Part shown: positions 8,688 to 17,442 of the stretch, piece after piece
How the letters are laid out: the number at the start of each line of letters is the position of its first letter
Position numbering within the stretch: the stretch's first letter is position 1
Assembly (NCBI GenBank): GCA_036677505.1
Contig: JAVBWK010000003.1
Location: 1-64,000, forward strand
Origin: UBA2227 sp036677505
GTDB taxonomy: Bacteria; Bacillota_I; Bacilli_A; Erysipelotrichales; Erysipelotrichaceae
Reading direction: 5' to 3'
Length of the DNA: 64,000 nt
Position numbers and translations under genes: made by a program
The notes under the pieces: model-generated
What the model saw: the letters and a program-made list of their open reading frames with translations, nothing else
Told to the model about the DNA's origin: nothing
Databases searched by the model: none

Positions 8688-8833
8688 CTCTCATACAGAT
8701 AACGGCTGTAACCGTAAGGACATTACTCCTTCACTCTTGGGTGGAATTCCTGATAATCGTCGCAACTCACACCAACCGCTGCGTCTCTGTTACCGATATT
8801 TCAGTACTAGTCCCTGTCTTCGTTTATAGGTAT

Positions 8834-8862
8834 ATTCTAATGGCGACAGTAATCATTGTCAA
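8834..8862 (-). promoter_or_regulatory. Promoter of the serS T-box leader
   Basis: TTGACA, 17-base spacer, TAGAAT on the minus strand; the predicted start is about 8827. It begins 5 bases downstream of the stop of the upstream unknown gene. Confidence 0.85.
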
Positions 8863-8867
8863 CATGA

Positions 8868-9425
8868 TTAAATGCCATATTCTTGGTAAAGTCCAGCCTG
8901 AACCCCCTGCATTACTTTATCGTAAAGATCAGGGTGATAACTTGCTATTTTAGTCAAGGCTGAAGGGCCATACATGTGATGCTGAATGATTGCACGTTCA
9001 ACCAAATCGTGATCATCCTGAGGGATACCCAAAGGCTTCTGAGGAAAACGGAAAATAACCAGGGATTTGGCCTGAGCTGATGTCATCAAATAATCATATA
9101 GAGACATCTTTTTGACTTGATTGCTCTTTTCTGGGAGGGTTTTTATATAAATACCCTCCATCCAATTCAATTTTGAGGTTATGGTTTTGTTATGCTCTAG
9201 CTGAAAAAAAGTTACTGTCAGGCCATTAAGTTCTTTTTCTGTCGCATTATCAATGCGCTCACACAGATAATAGATGTCACTGCCAGCATCTCTGCCTATC
9301 GAAAATGAATAATCATAATGTCTGTATATCAACGACAAAACACTCTCGAGTTCACTATTATAACAAAGACAGTCATCAACATTCTCTTGATCTGCATCCA
9401 AACAACAGCCATAATACGTTCTCAA
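8868..9425 (-). CDS. Hypothetical protein
   Basis: A 185-aa soluble protein that I do not recognise. It has no signal peptide, membrane helix or clear catalytic motif. The N-terminus MRTYYGCCLDADQENVDDC has three cysteines. The middle is hydrophilic, and the C-terminal third has HHMYGPSALTKIASYHPDLYDK. The start codon is TTG, supported by AAGGTGA 7 bases upstream. It ends 5 bp before the serS -35 box with no terminator between, so read-through into the serS leader is possible. It is divergent from the EamA transporter. Confidence 0.6.
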   Translation of the reverse strand: MRTYYGCCLDADQENVDDCLCYNSELESVLSLIYRHYDYSFSIGRDAGSDIYYLCERIDNATEKELNGLTVTFFQLEHNKTITSKLNWMEGIYIKTLPEKSNQVKKMSLYDYLMTSAQAKSLVIFRFPQKPLGIPQDDHDLVERAIIQHHMYGPSALTKIASYHPDLYDKVMQGVQAGLYQEYGI

Positions 9426-9554
9426 GTTCTCACCTTCAGTCCATTGTTATTATTTTCGCACAATCAAATGTTTAACACAATATCAAAACCCTGTATCCAA
9501 TCATCACTATTTAGTGTAGAATAGCATGCATAAAGCTTTGAATCGGAGATGCTT

Positions 9555-10409
9555 ATGAAACAAAGAGACGGATCACTGTACATATTTATTGCGGCTGTCA
9601 TGTGGAGCTTTGGCGGGCTTGCGGCGAAAGTTTTAACTTGGAACGCTTTCTCAATTGCCTGCATCCGCGGGCTGATTGCTTTTATCGTGATCCTTATTTA
9701 TCGGGGAAGAACCAAAATCTCTTTCTCAAAATCAACGATCCTTTCCGCGATATCCCTGACATTGACTACGACTTTGTTTATGTTAGCAAATAAACTGACG
9801 ACATCTGCCAACGCCATCGTGCTTCAATATTCCGCTCCGGTATTCATTTTGATTTTCTCTGTGATTTTCGAAAAAGTAAAGCCGTCGTACAAAGATGTGG
9901 TCGCAGTTGCCTTCACCTTATTCGGAATTTCCTTATTTTTCATTGACAGACTGCAAACCGGTAACTGGTTTGGGGATTTTATCGGTGTTTTATCCGGCGT
10001 CAGCTTTGCCGGTGTATTCTTTGCCAATAAGCTTCCTAATGCCAATCCGATGGATGCATCCCTTCTGGGAAATCTCTTTAGCATCTTTCTTGTTCCCTTT
10101 TTGTTCTTCGACCAAAACTTTCTGACATTCAGTCCTACGAACTGGTCCGTTATCCTATTGATGGGAACTTTCCAACTCGGTATCCCTTACATTTTATTCT
10201 CCTTAGGCATAAAGAAAACAAAAGCTGTCAAAAGTTCAATCATCGCAACCATTGAGCCGATACTTAATCCCATTTGGGTGTTTCTGGTTATCGGAGAGCT
10301 TCCCGGAATATTATCACTGATTGGCGGTTTGATCGTTTTACTGACCATTGCGCTGTATAATGTCATTAAAACAACCGAAAATTACAAAACAAATGGCGGG
10401 GTCAATTGA
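9555..10409 (+). CDS. EamA/DMT family transporter
   Basis: Inner-membrane drug/metabolite-transporter family permease, 284 aa. About ten hydrophobic segments are arranged as two EamA repeats: FAAVMWSFGG-like near residue 15 and a second repeat from about residue 145 (GVLSGVSFAGVFFANK). The second repeat ends in the typical SSIIATIEPILNPIWVFLVIGE motif. The substrate is unknown. An upstream ATG lies at 9549, but GGAG at 9545-9548 is better spaced for 9555. It is the only plus-strand gene on the left arm, opposite to replication. Its stop codon is in the loop of the shared terminator with gyrA. Confidence 0.9.
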   Translation: MKQRDGSLYIFIAAVMWSFGGLAAKVLTWNAFSIACIRGLIAFIVILIYRGRTKISFSKSTILSAISLTLTTTLFMLANKLTTSANAIVLQYSAPVFILIFSVIFEKVKPSYKDVVAVAFTLFGISLFFIDRLQTGNWFGDFIGVLSGVSFAGVFFANKLPNANPMDASLLGNLFSIFLVPFLFFDQNFLTFSPTNWSVILLMGTFQLGIPYILFSLGIKKTKAVKSSIIATIEPILNPIWVFLVIGELPGILSLIGGLIVLLTIALYNVIKTTENYKTNGGVN

Positions 10410-10420
10410 TCCCGCCATTT
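10391..10420. terminator. Bidirectional terminator between EamA and gyrA
   Basis: Ten-base perfect arms AAATGGCGGG and CCCGCCATTT. The A/T flanks give T-runs on both strands, serving two convergent genes. Confidence 0.9.
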
Positions 10421-10422
10421 TC

Positions 10423-12873
10423 TTACTCTACTGATTCTGCATCCTCATTTTCTTCAACCGGTATGACAGCAACCGAGGAAACGCTGTGCCCTTCACCCAA
10501 TTGAATGAGTTTGACTCCTTGGGTGTTGCGCCCATATGTGCCTACGTTGGTTAGAGAAATACGTATGACGGTCCCCTCATCTGTGACAATGAGCAACTCC
10601 TCATTTCCATTTACAGCCCTCATAGATACCAAAGGCCCGTTTTTCTCGGTAATGTTGATCGTTTTGACTCCTTTAGCCCCACGATTTGTCAAACGGTAAT
10701 CTTCTAGTGCTGATTTCTTACCATAACCACCCTGAGTGACAGCCAAAATATAACCGCCTTCTTTGTCGGTAGTCATGCCGATAACCTCACTGCCATCCAC
10801 GTTGAATCCACGCACGCCGGAAGCGTTTCTTCCCATCGGCCGGACATCATGTTCGTGGAAGCGAACCGCTTTCCCATTAGCACCGGCTATGATGATTTCA
10901 TCATTTCCGGTCGTTTGCTTTACTGATATCAGTTCATCGCCATCCCGTAGCGAGATCGCAATCTTACCGCTTTGGCGAATCGATTCAAATTCTGAAACTG
11001 CAACCCTCTTAATTAACCCTTCCTTAGTTGCAAATACGAAGAACGCATTATCCGACTCCGTACTGACAGCTGACATTGCCTTGACCTTCTCATCTTTATC
11101 AAGATTCAGTAAGTTGACGACAGGAATCCCTTTCGCAATGCGGCTTGCCTGAGGGACTCGATACCCTTTGATCCGATATACCTTCCCAAAATTCGTAAAT
11201 AATAGCAAATAGTCATGTGTCGACATGGTAATAAACTGATCCACGATATCGTCGGAATGCGTCGCCATCCCTTTGACCCCTTTACCGCCACGGTTTTGTA
11301 CGTGGAATGTATCAATTGTTGTCCGTTTAATATATCCATTAAGCGTCATGGCAATCACGACATCTTCCACCGGAATCAAATCTTCATCCTGCATATCCAA
11401 ATCAGCTTCAATGATTTCCGTTCTGCGTGAGTCTTTGAATCTGGACTTCACTTCAATCAGTTCATCTTTGATAATCGCCATGATCCTCCAGTGATTAGCC
11501 AATATATCTTCATAATCTGCAATCGCAGATAACAGTTGGGCATACTCTTCTTCGATTTTTGATCGCTCCAAACCAGTCAATCGACGCAAACGCATATCCA
11601 GAATGGCTCGAGCCTGAATTTCACTTAAACCAAATCGGTCAATTAATGAATTCATCGCTGATGTATCATCCTTTGAGGATCGGATGATTGCGATAACTTC
11701 ATCGATAAAGTCTAATGCGATACGCAACCCTTCAAGGATATGAGCGCGATCTTTCGCCCGATTCAAATCATAATTGGTTCTGCGCACCACGACATCCACC
11801 TGATGGTCGATGTAATGGTTCAGAACTTCTTTGATCGACAACTGTTTTGGGGCATTATCGACCAAAGCCAGCATATTTACACCAAATGTCGTCTGTAAAG
11901 CCGTCATTCGGTACAATTGATTCAATATGACCTCACTTTGGACATCTCGGCGTAATTCAATTACGATCCGAATTCCGTCACGATTGGACTCATCGCGTAA
12001 ATCTGTGATGCCTTCGATCAGCTTGTCACGAACCAGCTGTGCGATTTTCTCGACCAAATTAGCCTTATTTACCTGATAGGGAATTTCTGAGACGATCAAC
12101 TGTTTCTTACCGTTTGCCATTTCAATCGTGTCGATTTTAGCACGAACGATAATTGACCCTCGCCCTGTCTCATATGCCTGTTTAATCCCGGAACGGCCTA
12201 GAATGTAAGCTCCGGTTGGGAAATCAGGACCTTTGATCACTTCCATCAAATCGACTACAGAGATATCCGGATCTTCCATGATCGTGATGGCCGCATCGAT
12301 TGTTTCGCCTAAGTGATGCGGCGGAATATTGGTTGCCATCCCGACTGCGATTCCGGTCGTTCCGTTGACCAACAGATTGGGAAAGTGGGCCGGCAAAACA
12401 ACAGGCTCTTTTTCTTCGCCATCATAGTTATCCATGAAATCTATCGTATCCTTTTGGATATCACGCAGTAATTCCATCGCAATTTTCGACATTCTTGCTT
12501 CCGTATAACGCATCGCCGCAGCGCCGTCACCATCGATGGAACCGAAATTTCCGTGACCGTCAATCAGCATGTATCTGTATGAAAAATCTTGTGCCATCCG
12601 TACCATCGTATCATAAACAGCGACATCTCCGTGAGGATGATATTTACCAATGACTTCCCCAACGATACGAGCTGACTTTTTAAACGGTTTATCACTATGC
12701 ATACCTAAATCATTCATTGCATACAAAATGCGGCGATGAACCGGTTTTAATCCATCCCTGACATCCGGCAAAGCTCTTGCGACGATAACAGACATGGCAT
12801 AGTCCAGAAAAGAGGTCTTCATTTCTGAGGTTATATTGACTTGTCTGATTTTTTGTCCGCTATAATCTTCCAT
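10423..12873 (-). CDS. gyrA: DNA gyrase subunit A
   Basis: Breakage-reunion subunit of the type II topoisomerase that introduces negative supercoils, 816 aa. The winged-helix domain spans about residues 30-150, with catalytic Tyr123 in AAMRYTEARM. The coiled coil follows, then a C-terminal beta-pinwheel with a GyrA box QNRGGKG near residue 535, which marks it as gyrase rather than topoisomerase IV. The quinolone-resistance region reads HPHGDVAVYDT, with Val84 where E. coli has Ser83 and Asp88 retained. It follows gyrB with a 13-base gap. Confidence 0.97.
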   Translation of the reverse strand: MEDYSGQKIRQVNITSEMKTSFLDYAMSVIVARALPDVRDGLKPVHRRILYAMNDLGMHSDKPFKKSARIVGEVIGKYHPHGDVAVYDTMVRMAQDFSYRYMLIDGHGNFGSIDGDGAAAMRYTEARMSKIAMELLRDIQKDTIDFMDNYDGEEKEPVVLPAHFPNLLVNGTTGIAVGMATNIPPHHLGETIDAAITIMEDPDISVVDLMEVIKGPDFPTGAYILGRSGIKQAYETGRGSIIVRAKIDTIEMANGKKQLIVSEIPYQVNKANLVEKIAQLVRDKLIEGITDLRDESNRDGIRIVIELRRDVQSEVILNQLYRMTALQTTFGVNMLALVDNAPKQLSIKEVLNHYIDHQVDVVVRRTNYDLNRAKDRAHILEGLRIALDFIDEVIAIIRSSKDDTSAMNSLIDRFGLSEIQARAILDMRLRRLTGLERSKIEEEYAQLLSAIADYEDILANHWRIMAIIKDELIEVKSRFKDSRRTEIIEADLDMQDEDLIPVEDVVIAMTLNGYIKRTTIDTFHVQNRGGKGVKGMATHSDDIVDQFITMSTHDYLLLFTNFGKVYRIKGYRVPQASRIAKGIPVVNLLNLDKDEKVKAMSAVSTESDNAFFVFATKEGLIKRVAVSEFESIRQSGKIAISLRDGDELISVKQTTGNDEIIIAGANGKAVRFHEHDVRPMGRNASGVRGFNVDGSEVIGMTTDKEGGYILAVTQGGYGKKSALEDYRLTNRGAKGVKTINITEKNGPLVSMRAVNGNEELLIVTDEGTVIRISLTNVGTYGRNTQGVKLIQLGEGHSVSSVAVIPVEENEDAESVE

Positions 12874-12886
12874 GATTTCCCTCCTT

Positions 12887-14809
12887 CTATATATCCAAAT
12901 TCTTCACGAAATGAGCATTATCGACTATGTAATTTCTTCTCGGTTCTACTTCATCACCCATGAGCATTTCAAACACCGCATCCGCTTCCATGGCATTTTC
13001 AACCGTCACCTGGATCAGTGTCCGGACCATTGGGTCCATGGTTGTCTCCCATAATTGCTCCGGATTCATTTCACCAAGACCTTTATATCGCTGAATATTG
13101 AAGCGGTCCCCGATTTCTGCTTTTATTGCCTCCAACTGAGCGTCAGAGTAAGCATATCTTACCATGCTGCCTTTAGAAACTTTATACAGTGGCGGCTGAG
13201 CAATATAAATATAGCCTCCTTCGATCAGCGGTTTTAAGAAACGATAGAAAAAGGTCAGAATCAATGTGCGGATATGAGCGCCGTCAACATCAGCATCGGT
13301 CATGATGACGATTTTATGATAGCGCAGCTTATCTACTTCTAATTCATCTCCGATTCCACAGCCAAAAGCCGTGATCATCGTGCGAATTTCGTTGTTATCA
13401 AAAATTTTGTGTAATCGGGCTTTCTCAACATTAATCACTTTACCGCGTAAGGGTAAAATCGCCTGAAATTCCCGATTCCTTCCCAATTTTGCCGATCCGC
13501 CAGCAGAATCACCCTCAACCAGATAAATTTCACTGATACTGGCATCGCGCGTTGAACAATCCGCCAGTTTACCAGGCAATGACGAAACTTCCAGTGCACC
13601 TTTTCGCCTTGTAAGTTCACGGGCTTTCTTCGCTGCTAAGCGGGCCTTGGAAGCCACTACAGCCTTCTCTACAATGGTTTTCGCCGCTTGAGGATTCTCC
13701 ATCAAAAACCGCTCCAATTGCTCCGATAAAATCCCGGATACGATCCTGCGGACCTCGCCGTTCCCCAATTTGGTTTTCGTTTGTCCTTCATATTGCGGAT
13801 CCGGATGTTTGACTGAGATAATAGCCGTTAATCCTTCTCTGACATCCTCGCCAAGCAGATTTTCCTCTTCCTTCTTGATAAAATTGGCTTCTTTAGCATA
13901 ACTGTTGATGATTCTGGTCAGTGCCAGCCTGAAACCTTCTTCATGAGTGCCACCCTCATGTGTGTTGATGTTATTGCAGAAACTGTAAATGGACGGGATA
14001 TAACCGTCATTGTACTGCATGGCAACCTCTACGATGACTCCTTCTTCCTCGCCTTCGACATATACTACTTCCTGATGAATCGGATTTTTGTTCTTATTCA
14101 TAAACGAGACGTACTCTTTGATACCACCCCGATAGATGAAATCTTTGACTCTGCCTTCCGAATCAATCCGCTCATCGATAAAAACGATGCGGATTCCTTT
14201 GTTCAAAAATGCCATCTGACGCAGACGGTCCCGAATGGTCTCATGGTTGTATACGATTGTTTCCTTAAAAACTGTCGGATCCGCTTTAAAGATAACTTTA
14301 CTGCCACGCTTATCGGTCAAATCAAGCTCAGCTACGCCACCTTTGGCAACACCACCGTTTTCAAATCGCTGATAATATGTTTTACCGTCTTTGTATACAT
14401 ACACTTCCAGCCATTCTGATAAAGCGTTAACCACCGATGCCCCAACTCCGTGGAGTCCTCCGGAAACTTTATATGCTCCACCGCCAAACTTCCCACCGGC
14501 ATGAAGCACGGTAAAAATCGTCTCTATAGTCGATTTCCCAGTCTTCTCATGAATTCCAATCGGCATCCCGCGACCATTATCCTCAACCGATACGATATTA
14601 TCCTCAGAAATTGTAACCGTAATTAAATCAGCATGACCTGCTAAAGCCTCATCAATCGCATTATCAACGATCTCCCATACCAAATGATGCAGACCGCGCT
14701 CGGACGTCGTCCCGATATACATCCCCGGACGCTTACGGACAGCCTCCAACCCTTCCAACACCTGTATGTCGTTGGATGTATAGGAATGTTCTACCTTGTT
14801 ATCATTCAT
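12887..14809 (-). CDS. gyrB: DNA gyrase subunit B
   Basis: ATPase subunit of gyrase, 640 aa. The N-terminal GHKL ATPase has NAIDEALAGH near residue 50, DNGRGMP, and GGLHGVGASVVNALS. A transducer domain follows. The Toprim domain has EGDSAGGSAKLGRNR near residue 430 and the metal-binding DADVDGAHI. The C-terminal tail RYKGLGEMNPEQLWETTMDP is canonical. It overlaps recF by four bases (ATGA), so translation is probably coupled, and it is cotranscribed with gyrA. Confidence 0.97.
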   Translation of the reverse strand: MNDNKVEHSYTSNDIQVLEGLEAVRKRPGMYIGTTSERGLHHLVWEIVDNAIDEALAGHADLITVTISEDNIVSVEDNGRGMPIGIHEKTGKSTIETIFTVLHAGGKFGGGAYKVSGGLHGVGASVVNALSEWLEVYVYKDGKTYYQRFENGGVAKGGVAELDLTDKRGSKVIFKADPTVFKETIVYNHETIRDRLRQMAFLNKGIRIVFIDERIDSEGRVKDFIYRGGIKEYVSFMNKNKNPIHQEVVYVEGEEEGVIVEVAMQYNDGYIPSIYSFCNNINTHEGGTHEEGFRLALTRIINSYAKEANFIKKEEENLLGEDVREGLTAIISVKHPDPQYEGQTKTKLGNGEVRRIVSGILSEQLERFLMENPQAAKTIVEKAVVASKARLAAKKARELTRRKGALEVSSLPGKLADCSTRDASISEIYLVEGDSAGGSAKLGRNREFQAILPLRGKVINVEKARLHKIFDNNEIRTMITAFGCGIGDELEVDKLRYHKIVIMTDADVDGAHIRTLILTFFYRFLKPLIEGGYIYIAQPPLYKVSKGSMVRYAYSDAQLEAIKAEIGDRFNIQRYKGLGEMNPEQLWETTMDPMVRTLIQVTVENAMEADAVFEMLMGDEVEPRRNYIVDNAHFVKNLDI

Positions 14810-15909
14810 CTGATATCCTCCTTATACGGTGTGATTTGTCCGCCTTTAACGACAAATACACCGACCTCACTTGTTGACCACCCTTTAATTTCATTGATTT
14901 CGGTGGCTGTTATCAATATTTGCACATCCTTCGGCAGAAGCATAGCAAATCTTTCTTTCTTTTGAACGTCCAATTCTGAAAAAACATCATCAAGCAACAA
15001 GATCGGATAGGTATTGATCTTGCTGACAATAAACTCAAGTATAGCCATTTTCAATGCCAATATCAACATCCGCTTTTGCCCTTGGGATGCAAACGATGTG
15101 ACATCGATATCATTCAGTAAGAATTTTGCGTCATCACGATGAATTCCGACATGAGTTATCTTGAATGCCATATCCCTCTTCAAAGAGGTGTCCATTTTTG
15201 CCTTTAACTGCTCATACAACTGATCATAACTTTCGAACTCTGAATCATATCTGACACCAACAACATGCTCTTCACCCATAAACTGGCAAAATAAGGCCGA
15301 AATCCGCTTCGTTATGAAGTCAAGAAACTCTTTGCGACTCTCGATAATAGGTATTTGAAGCCGTATAAGCTGATCACCCAGTGTTTCCAGATAATGCATA
15401 TCCGGTTTTTCCTGCTTAAGATAAGCATTTCTTTCTTTAAGGATCTTCACATACTGATTGAGACTCTCTGTGTAAACAGAAGATAATTTTGACAGCTCGA
15501 CATCCATCATCCGACGCCGGATCTTTGGTGAAGCCTCGAAGAAATCCATATCAGCCGGTGTAAACAAAACCGCATTACACTGCCCGATAAACTCACTGGT
15601 CTTTTTTACCGGTGTCTTATGAATCAGCAAACTCTTTCCGGAAGCTGTGATCAGCGCAGTCAGGCGCCTATCCCCACTTGAAGATGAGATATGACCTTCT
15701 ATACGGGCGATATCACATTCCTTTTTGATAAGATCTGACTCATCTTTGACTCGAAACGAACGAACTGTCGAAAGGAATCCGATTGCTTCAAGCAAATTTG
15801 TCTTCCCTTGGGCATTTTCACCGATAAGTACGTTGATTCTCTTATCGAAACGCACTTTCAAAGAACCGTAATTTCGGAAGTTGTTCAATCGAATCTCGTT
15901 TATTCTCAT
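14806..15909 (-). CDS. recF: DNA replication and repair protein RecF
   Basis: SMC-like ATPase acting with RecO and RecR at single-strand gaps, 367 aa. Walker A GENAQGKTNLLEAIG lies near residue 30, the ABC signature SQGQKRMLILALKMA near residue 280 and Walker B ILLLDDVFSELD near residue 310. It overlaps the S4-domain gene upstream and gyrB downstream by four bases each, forming a tight yaaA-recF-gyrB-gyrA unit. Confidence 0.96.
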   Translation of the reverse strand: MRINEIRLNNFRNYGSLKVRFDKRINVLIGENAQGKTNLLEAIGFLSTVRSFRVKDESDLIKKECDIARIEGHISSSSGDRRLTALITASGKSLLIHKTPVKKTSEFIGQCNAVLFTPADMDFFEASPKIRRRMMDVELSKLSSVYTESLNQYVKILKERNAYLKQEKPDMHYLETLGDQLIRLQIPIIESRKEFLDFITKRISALFCQFMGEEHVVGVRYDSEFESYDQLYEQLKAKMDTSLKRDMAFKITHVGIHRDDAKFLLNDIDVTSFASQGQKRMLILALKMAILEFIVSKINTYPILLLDDVFSELDVQKKERFAMLLPKDVQILITATEINEIKGWSTSEVGVFVVKGGQITPYKEDIR

Positions 15910-16109
15910 TTTTCAACCTTGAAAATTCTGTTTTCGACGTTAATGGTATCTCCCGGATACAATTTCCGACCTCTTCTGTCTTCTTTCTCTCCGTTAACGA
16001 GAATCTTCAGTTCTTTGACCGCAAATTTTGCATGAGCGCCGGAACTGATGATATCTGTCATTTTTAGCAACTGTCCCAATGTGATATATTCGGTACTGAT
16101 TTTGACCAT
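15906..16109 (-). CDS. yaaA: S4-domain RNA-binding protein YaaA
   Basis: A 67-aa protein consisting almost entirely of an S4 fold: ITLGQLLKMTDIISSGAHAK followed by LVNGEKEDRRGRKLYPGD. In firmicutes it sits between dnaN and recF and is thought to bind structured RNA; its role is poorly defined. The open frame starts at 16130, but AAGGA is correctly spaced only for the ATG at 16109, giving the usual MVKI start. Confidence 0.85.
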   Translation of the reverse strand: MVKISTEYITLGQLLKMTDIISSGAHAKFAVKELKILVNGEKEDRRGRKLYPGDTINVENRIFKVEK

Positions 16110-16151
16110 TTGCATCCTTCTTTCCAACAAAATATACGATATCTACCCATG

Positions 16152-16174
16152 AAAACGGCCCCTAAGGGCCTTTT
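16152..16174 (-). terminator. Terminator or attenuator after dnaN
   Basis: On the minus strand AAAAGGCCC and GGGGCCGTTTT enclose a small loop and end in a T4 run. It separates dnaN from yaaA-recF-gyrBA. Confidence 0.65.
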
Positions 16175-16179
16175 CTACT

Positions 16180-17301
16180 CTAAGAATAAGTTCTTACCGG
16201 TAAGACGAGTTGTAGAACTGAATCGTCATCCATGTTCCGTATGATGAAAGGCTTCATCTCACCGCAAAACTCAATTTTGACAATGGGACCGTTTAATACC
16301 CGTATAGCATCGAAAACATAACGGCCGCTGAAAGAAATTTCCAGTGGTTTGCCTCTATATTGAATTGCTGTCAGTTTTTCAGTGGAAGATCCTACTTCCT
16401 GAGATTTACTTGATACTACGATTTCCTTCTCTGATGCAGAAAGTCGTATGATCGAAATACCCTCACTCTTGATAAAAGAAGCACGATCGATCGCATTAAG
16501 CATATCTCTGGTATCGACAGTGAGTTCGTATAAAAACTCTGTGGGAATCAACCGGCCGGTTTCAGGATAGACACCATCAATCAGACGCGTCTGAATTACA
16601 GTGTGATCAATCCAAAACTGAGCCTTTTTATCAGAAACACAAACAAGCACACGGCTGTCGCGTTCGATGGTTTTAACGATTTCAGTTAAAGCCTTTGAAG
16701 GAATCGTTATATTGAAATGATTGCTTTCTTCCAACGATACAACTTTCCGGGCAAGCCGGTAACTGTCAGTGGCGACACATTCCAAACGGTTACCCTCGGC
16801 TTTAAAATTCACGCCTGTTAAAACCGGTCGGGTTTCCTTATCACTTGTAGCAAAAGCAGTCTGATTTATTACTTTAGCTAAAACATCTGCTTCAATTGTG
16901 AATTGCTTTTGTGGTTTTGAAAAATCAATCATCGGATAATCAACAGCTTTCATGCCGTTAATATTAAATTCGGCGGAATGACCGCTAATCCTGGTTAACG
17001 AACCATCGATGATTTCGACATGGATTTCATCAGCATCGATTTTGCGCACGATTTCCAAAATATATTTAGCTTCGATGACAATGGAACCAGGCTCTTTGAT
17101 ATCTAGTAAAAACTCATCCGATCCTTTAAGCAAACGCTTTTGTATCGAAATTTCGGAATCGCTGCCAGTCAGAACGATTTCATCATGTGAAACTTCGATC
17201 TTTATACCGGATAATGACGGCAATGGCGAATTCGCGGAGATAGCTCTTGCAACTGCGGATAATGCATTGTAGAAAGCCCTCTTAGAAATTCTGAAATCCA
17301 T
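16180..17301 (-). CDS. dnaN: DNA polymerase III beta subunit (sliding clamp)
   Basis: Ring-shaped processivity clamp, 373 aa with three repeated clamp domains of about 120 residues each. The start MDFRISKRAFYNALSAVARA and the C-terminus LVLPVRTYS (hydrophobic partner-binding pocket strand) are canonical. A strong AGGAGG precedes the ATG. It follows dnaA across a 141-base gap that holds DnaA boxes and an AT-rich tract, the downstream part of a bipartite origin. Confidence 0.97.
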   Translation of the reverse strand: MDFRISKRAFYNALSAVARAISANSPLPSLSGIKIEVSHDEIVLTGSDSEISIQKRLLKGSDEFLLDIKEPGSIVIEAKYILEIVRKIDADEIHVEIIDGSLTRISGHSAEFNINGMKAVDYPMIDFSKPQKQFTIEADVLAKVINQTAFATSDKETRPVLTGVNFKAEGNRLECVATDSYRLARKVVSLEESNHFNITIPSKALTEIVKTIERDSRVLVCVSDKKAQFWIDHTVIQTRLIDGVYPETGRLIPTEFLYELTVDTRDMLNAIDRASFIKSEGISIIRLSASEKEIVVSSKSQEVGSSTEKLTAIQYRGKPLEISFSGRYVFDAIRVLNGPIVKIEFCGEMKPFIIRNMDDDSVLQLVLPVRTYS

Positions 17302-17442
17302 GTTGTTGACCTCCTGTTATCTTCTTCAAGATAATTATAATTAAGCCCGTGGAAATGTGGATAAAATCCAAAAAGCCTATTATTTACTATATTATTTTAC
17401 CACTTTTTCCTGTTAAAATAAAGAGATTAAATTTGTTGATAA
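17302..17442. other. Downstream oriC element in the dnaA-dnaN gap (candidate unwinding region)
   Basis: It holds a perfect DnaA box TTATCCACA (17356-17364, minus strand), a neighbouring degenerate box, a TTATCAACA box abutting the dnaA stop (17434-17442), and an almost pure A/T tract at 17378-17399. This matches the incC/unwinding side of the bipartite Bacillus-type origin. That it unwinds is inferred. Confidence 0.7.
17356..17364 (-). promoter_or_regulatory. Perfect DnaA box
   Basis: TTATCCACA on the minus strand, the consensus high-affinity DnaA-binding sequence. Confidence 0.85.

Larger units (their letters stand above)
8612..8827 (-). promoter_or_regulatory. T-box riboswitch leader of serS (tRNA-Ser sensing)
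   Basis: The untranslated serS leader carries the T-box core AGGGTGGCAACACGG at 8645-8659, which pairs with the tRNA acceptor end. The terminator uses CAACAC/GTGTTG followed by a T-run. Upstream Stem I bears AGTA- and GGTAACAGAGA-like elements. A likely specifier loop GAATTCCA presents serine codon UCC at 8743-8745; the codon choice is inference. Uncharged tRNA-Ser would favour the antiterminator (AAGGAGGG with CCCTT) and allow serS transcription. The hairpin just 5' of the antiterminator coincides with a perfect parS palindrome. Confidence 0.92.

Noticed and set aside
9517..9522. TAGAAT as an EamA promoter -10
   Set aside because: Plausible position, but no supporting -35 or extended -10, so it was not listed as a feature.
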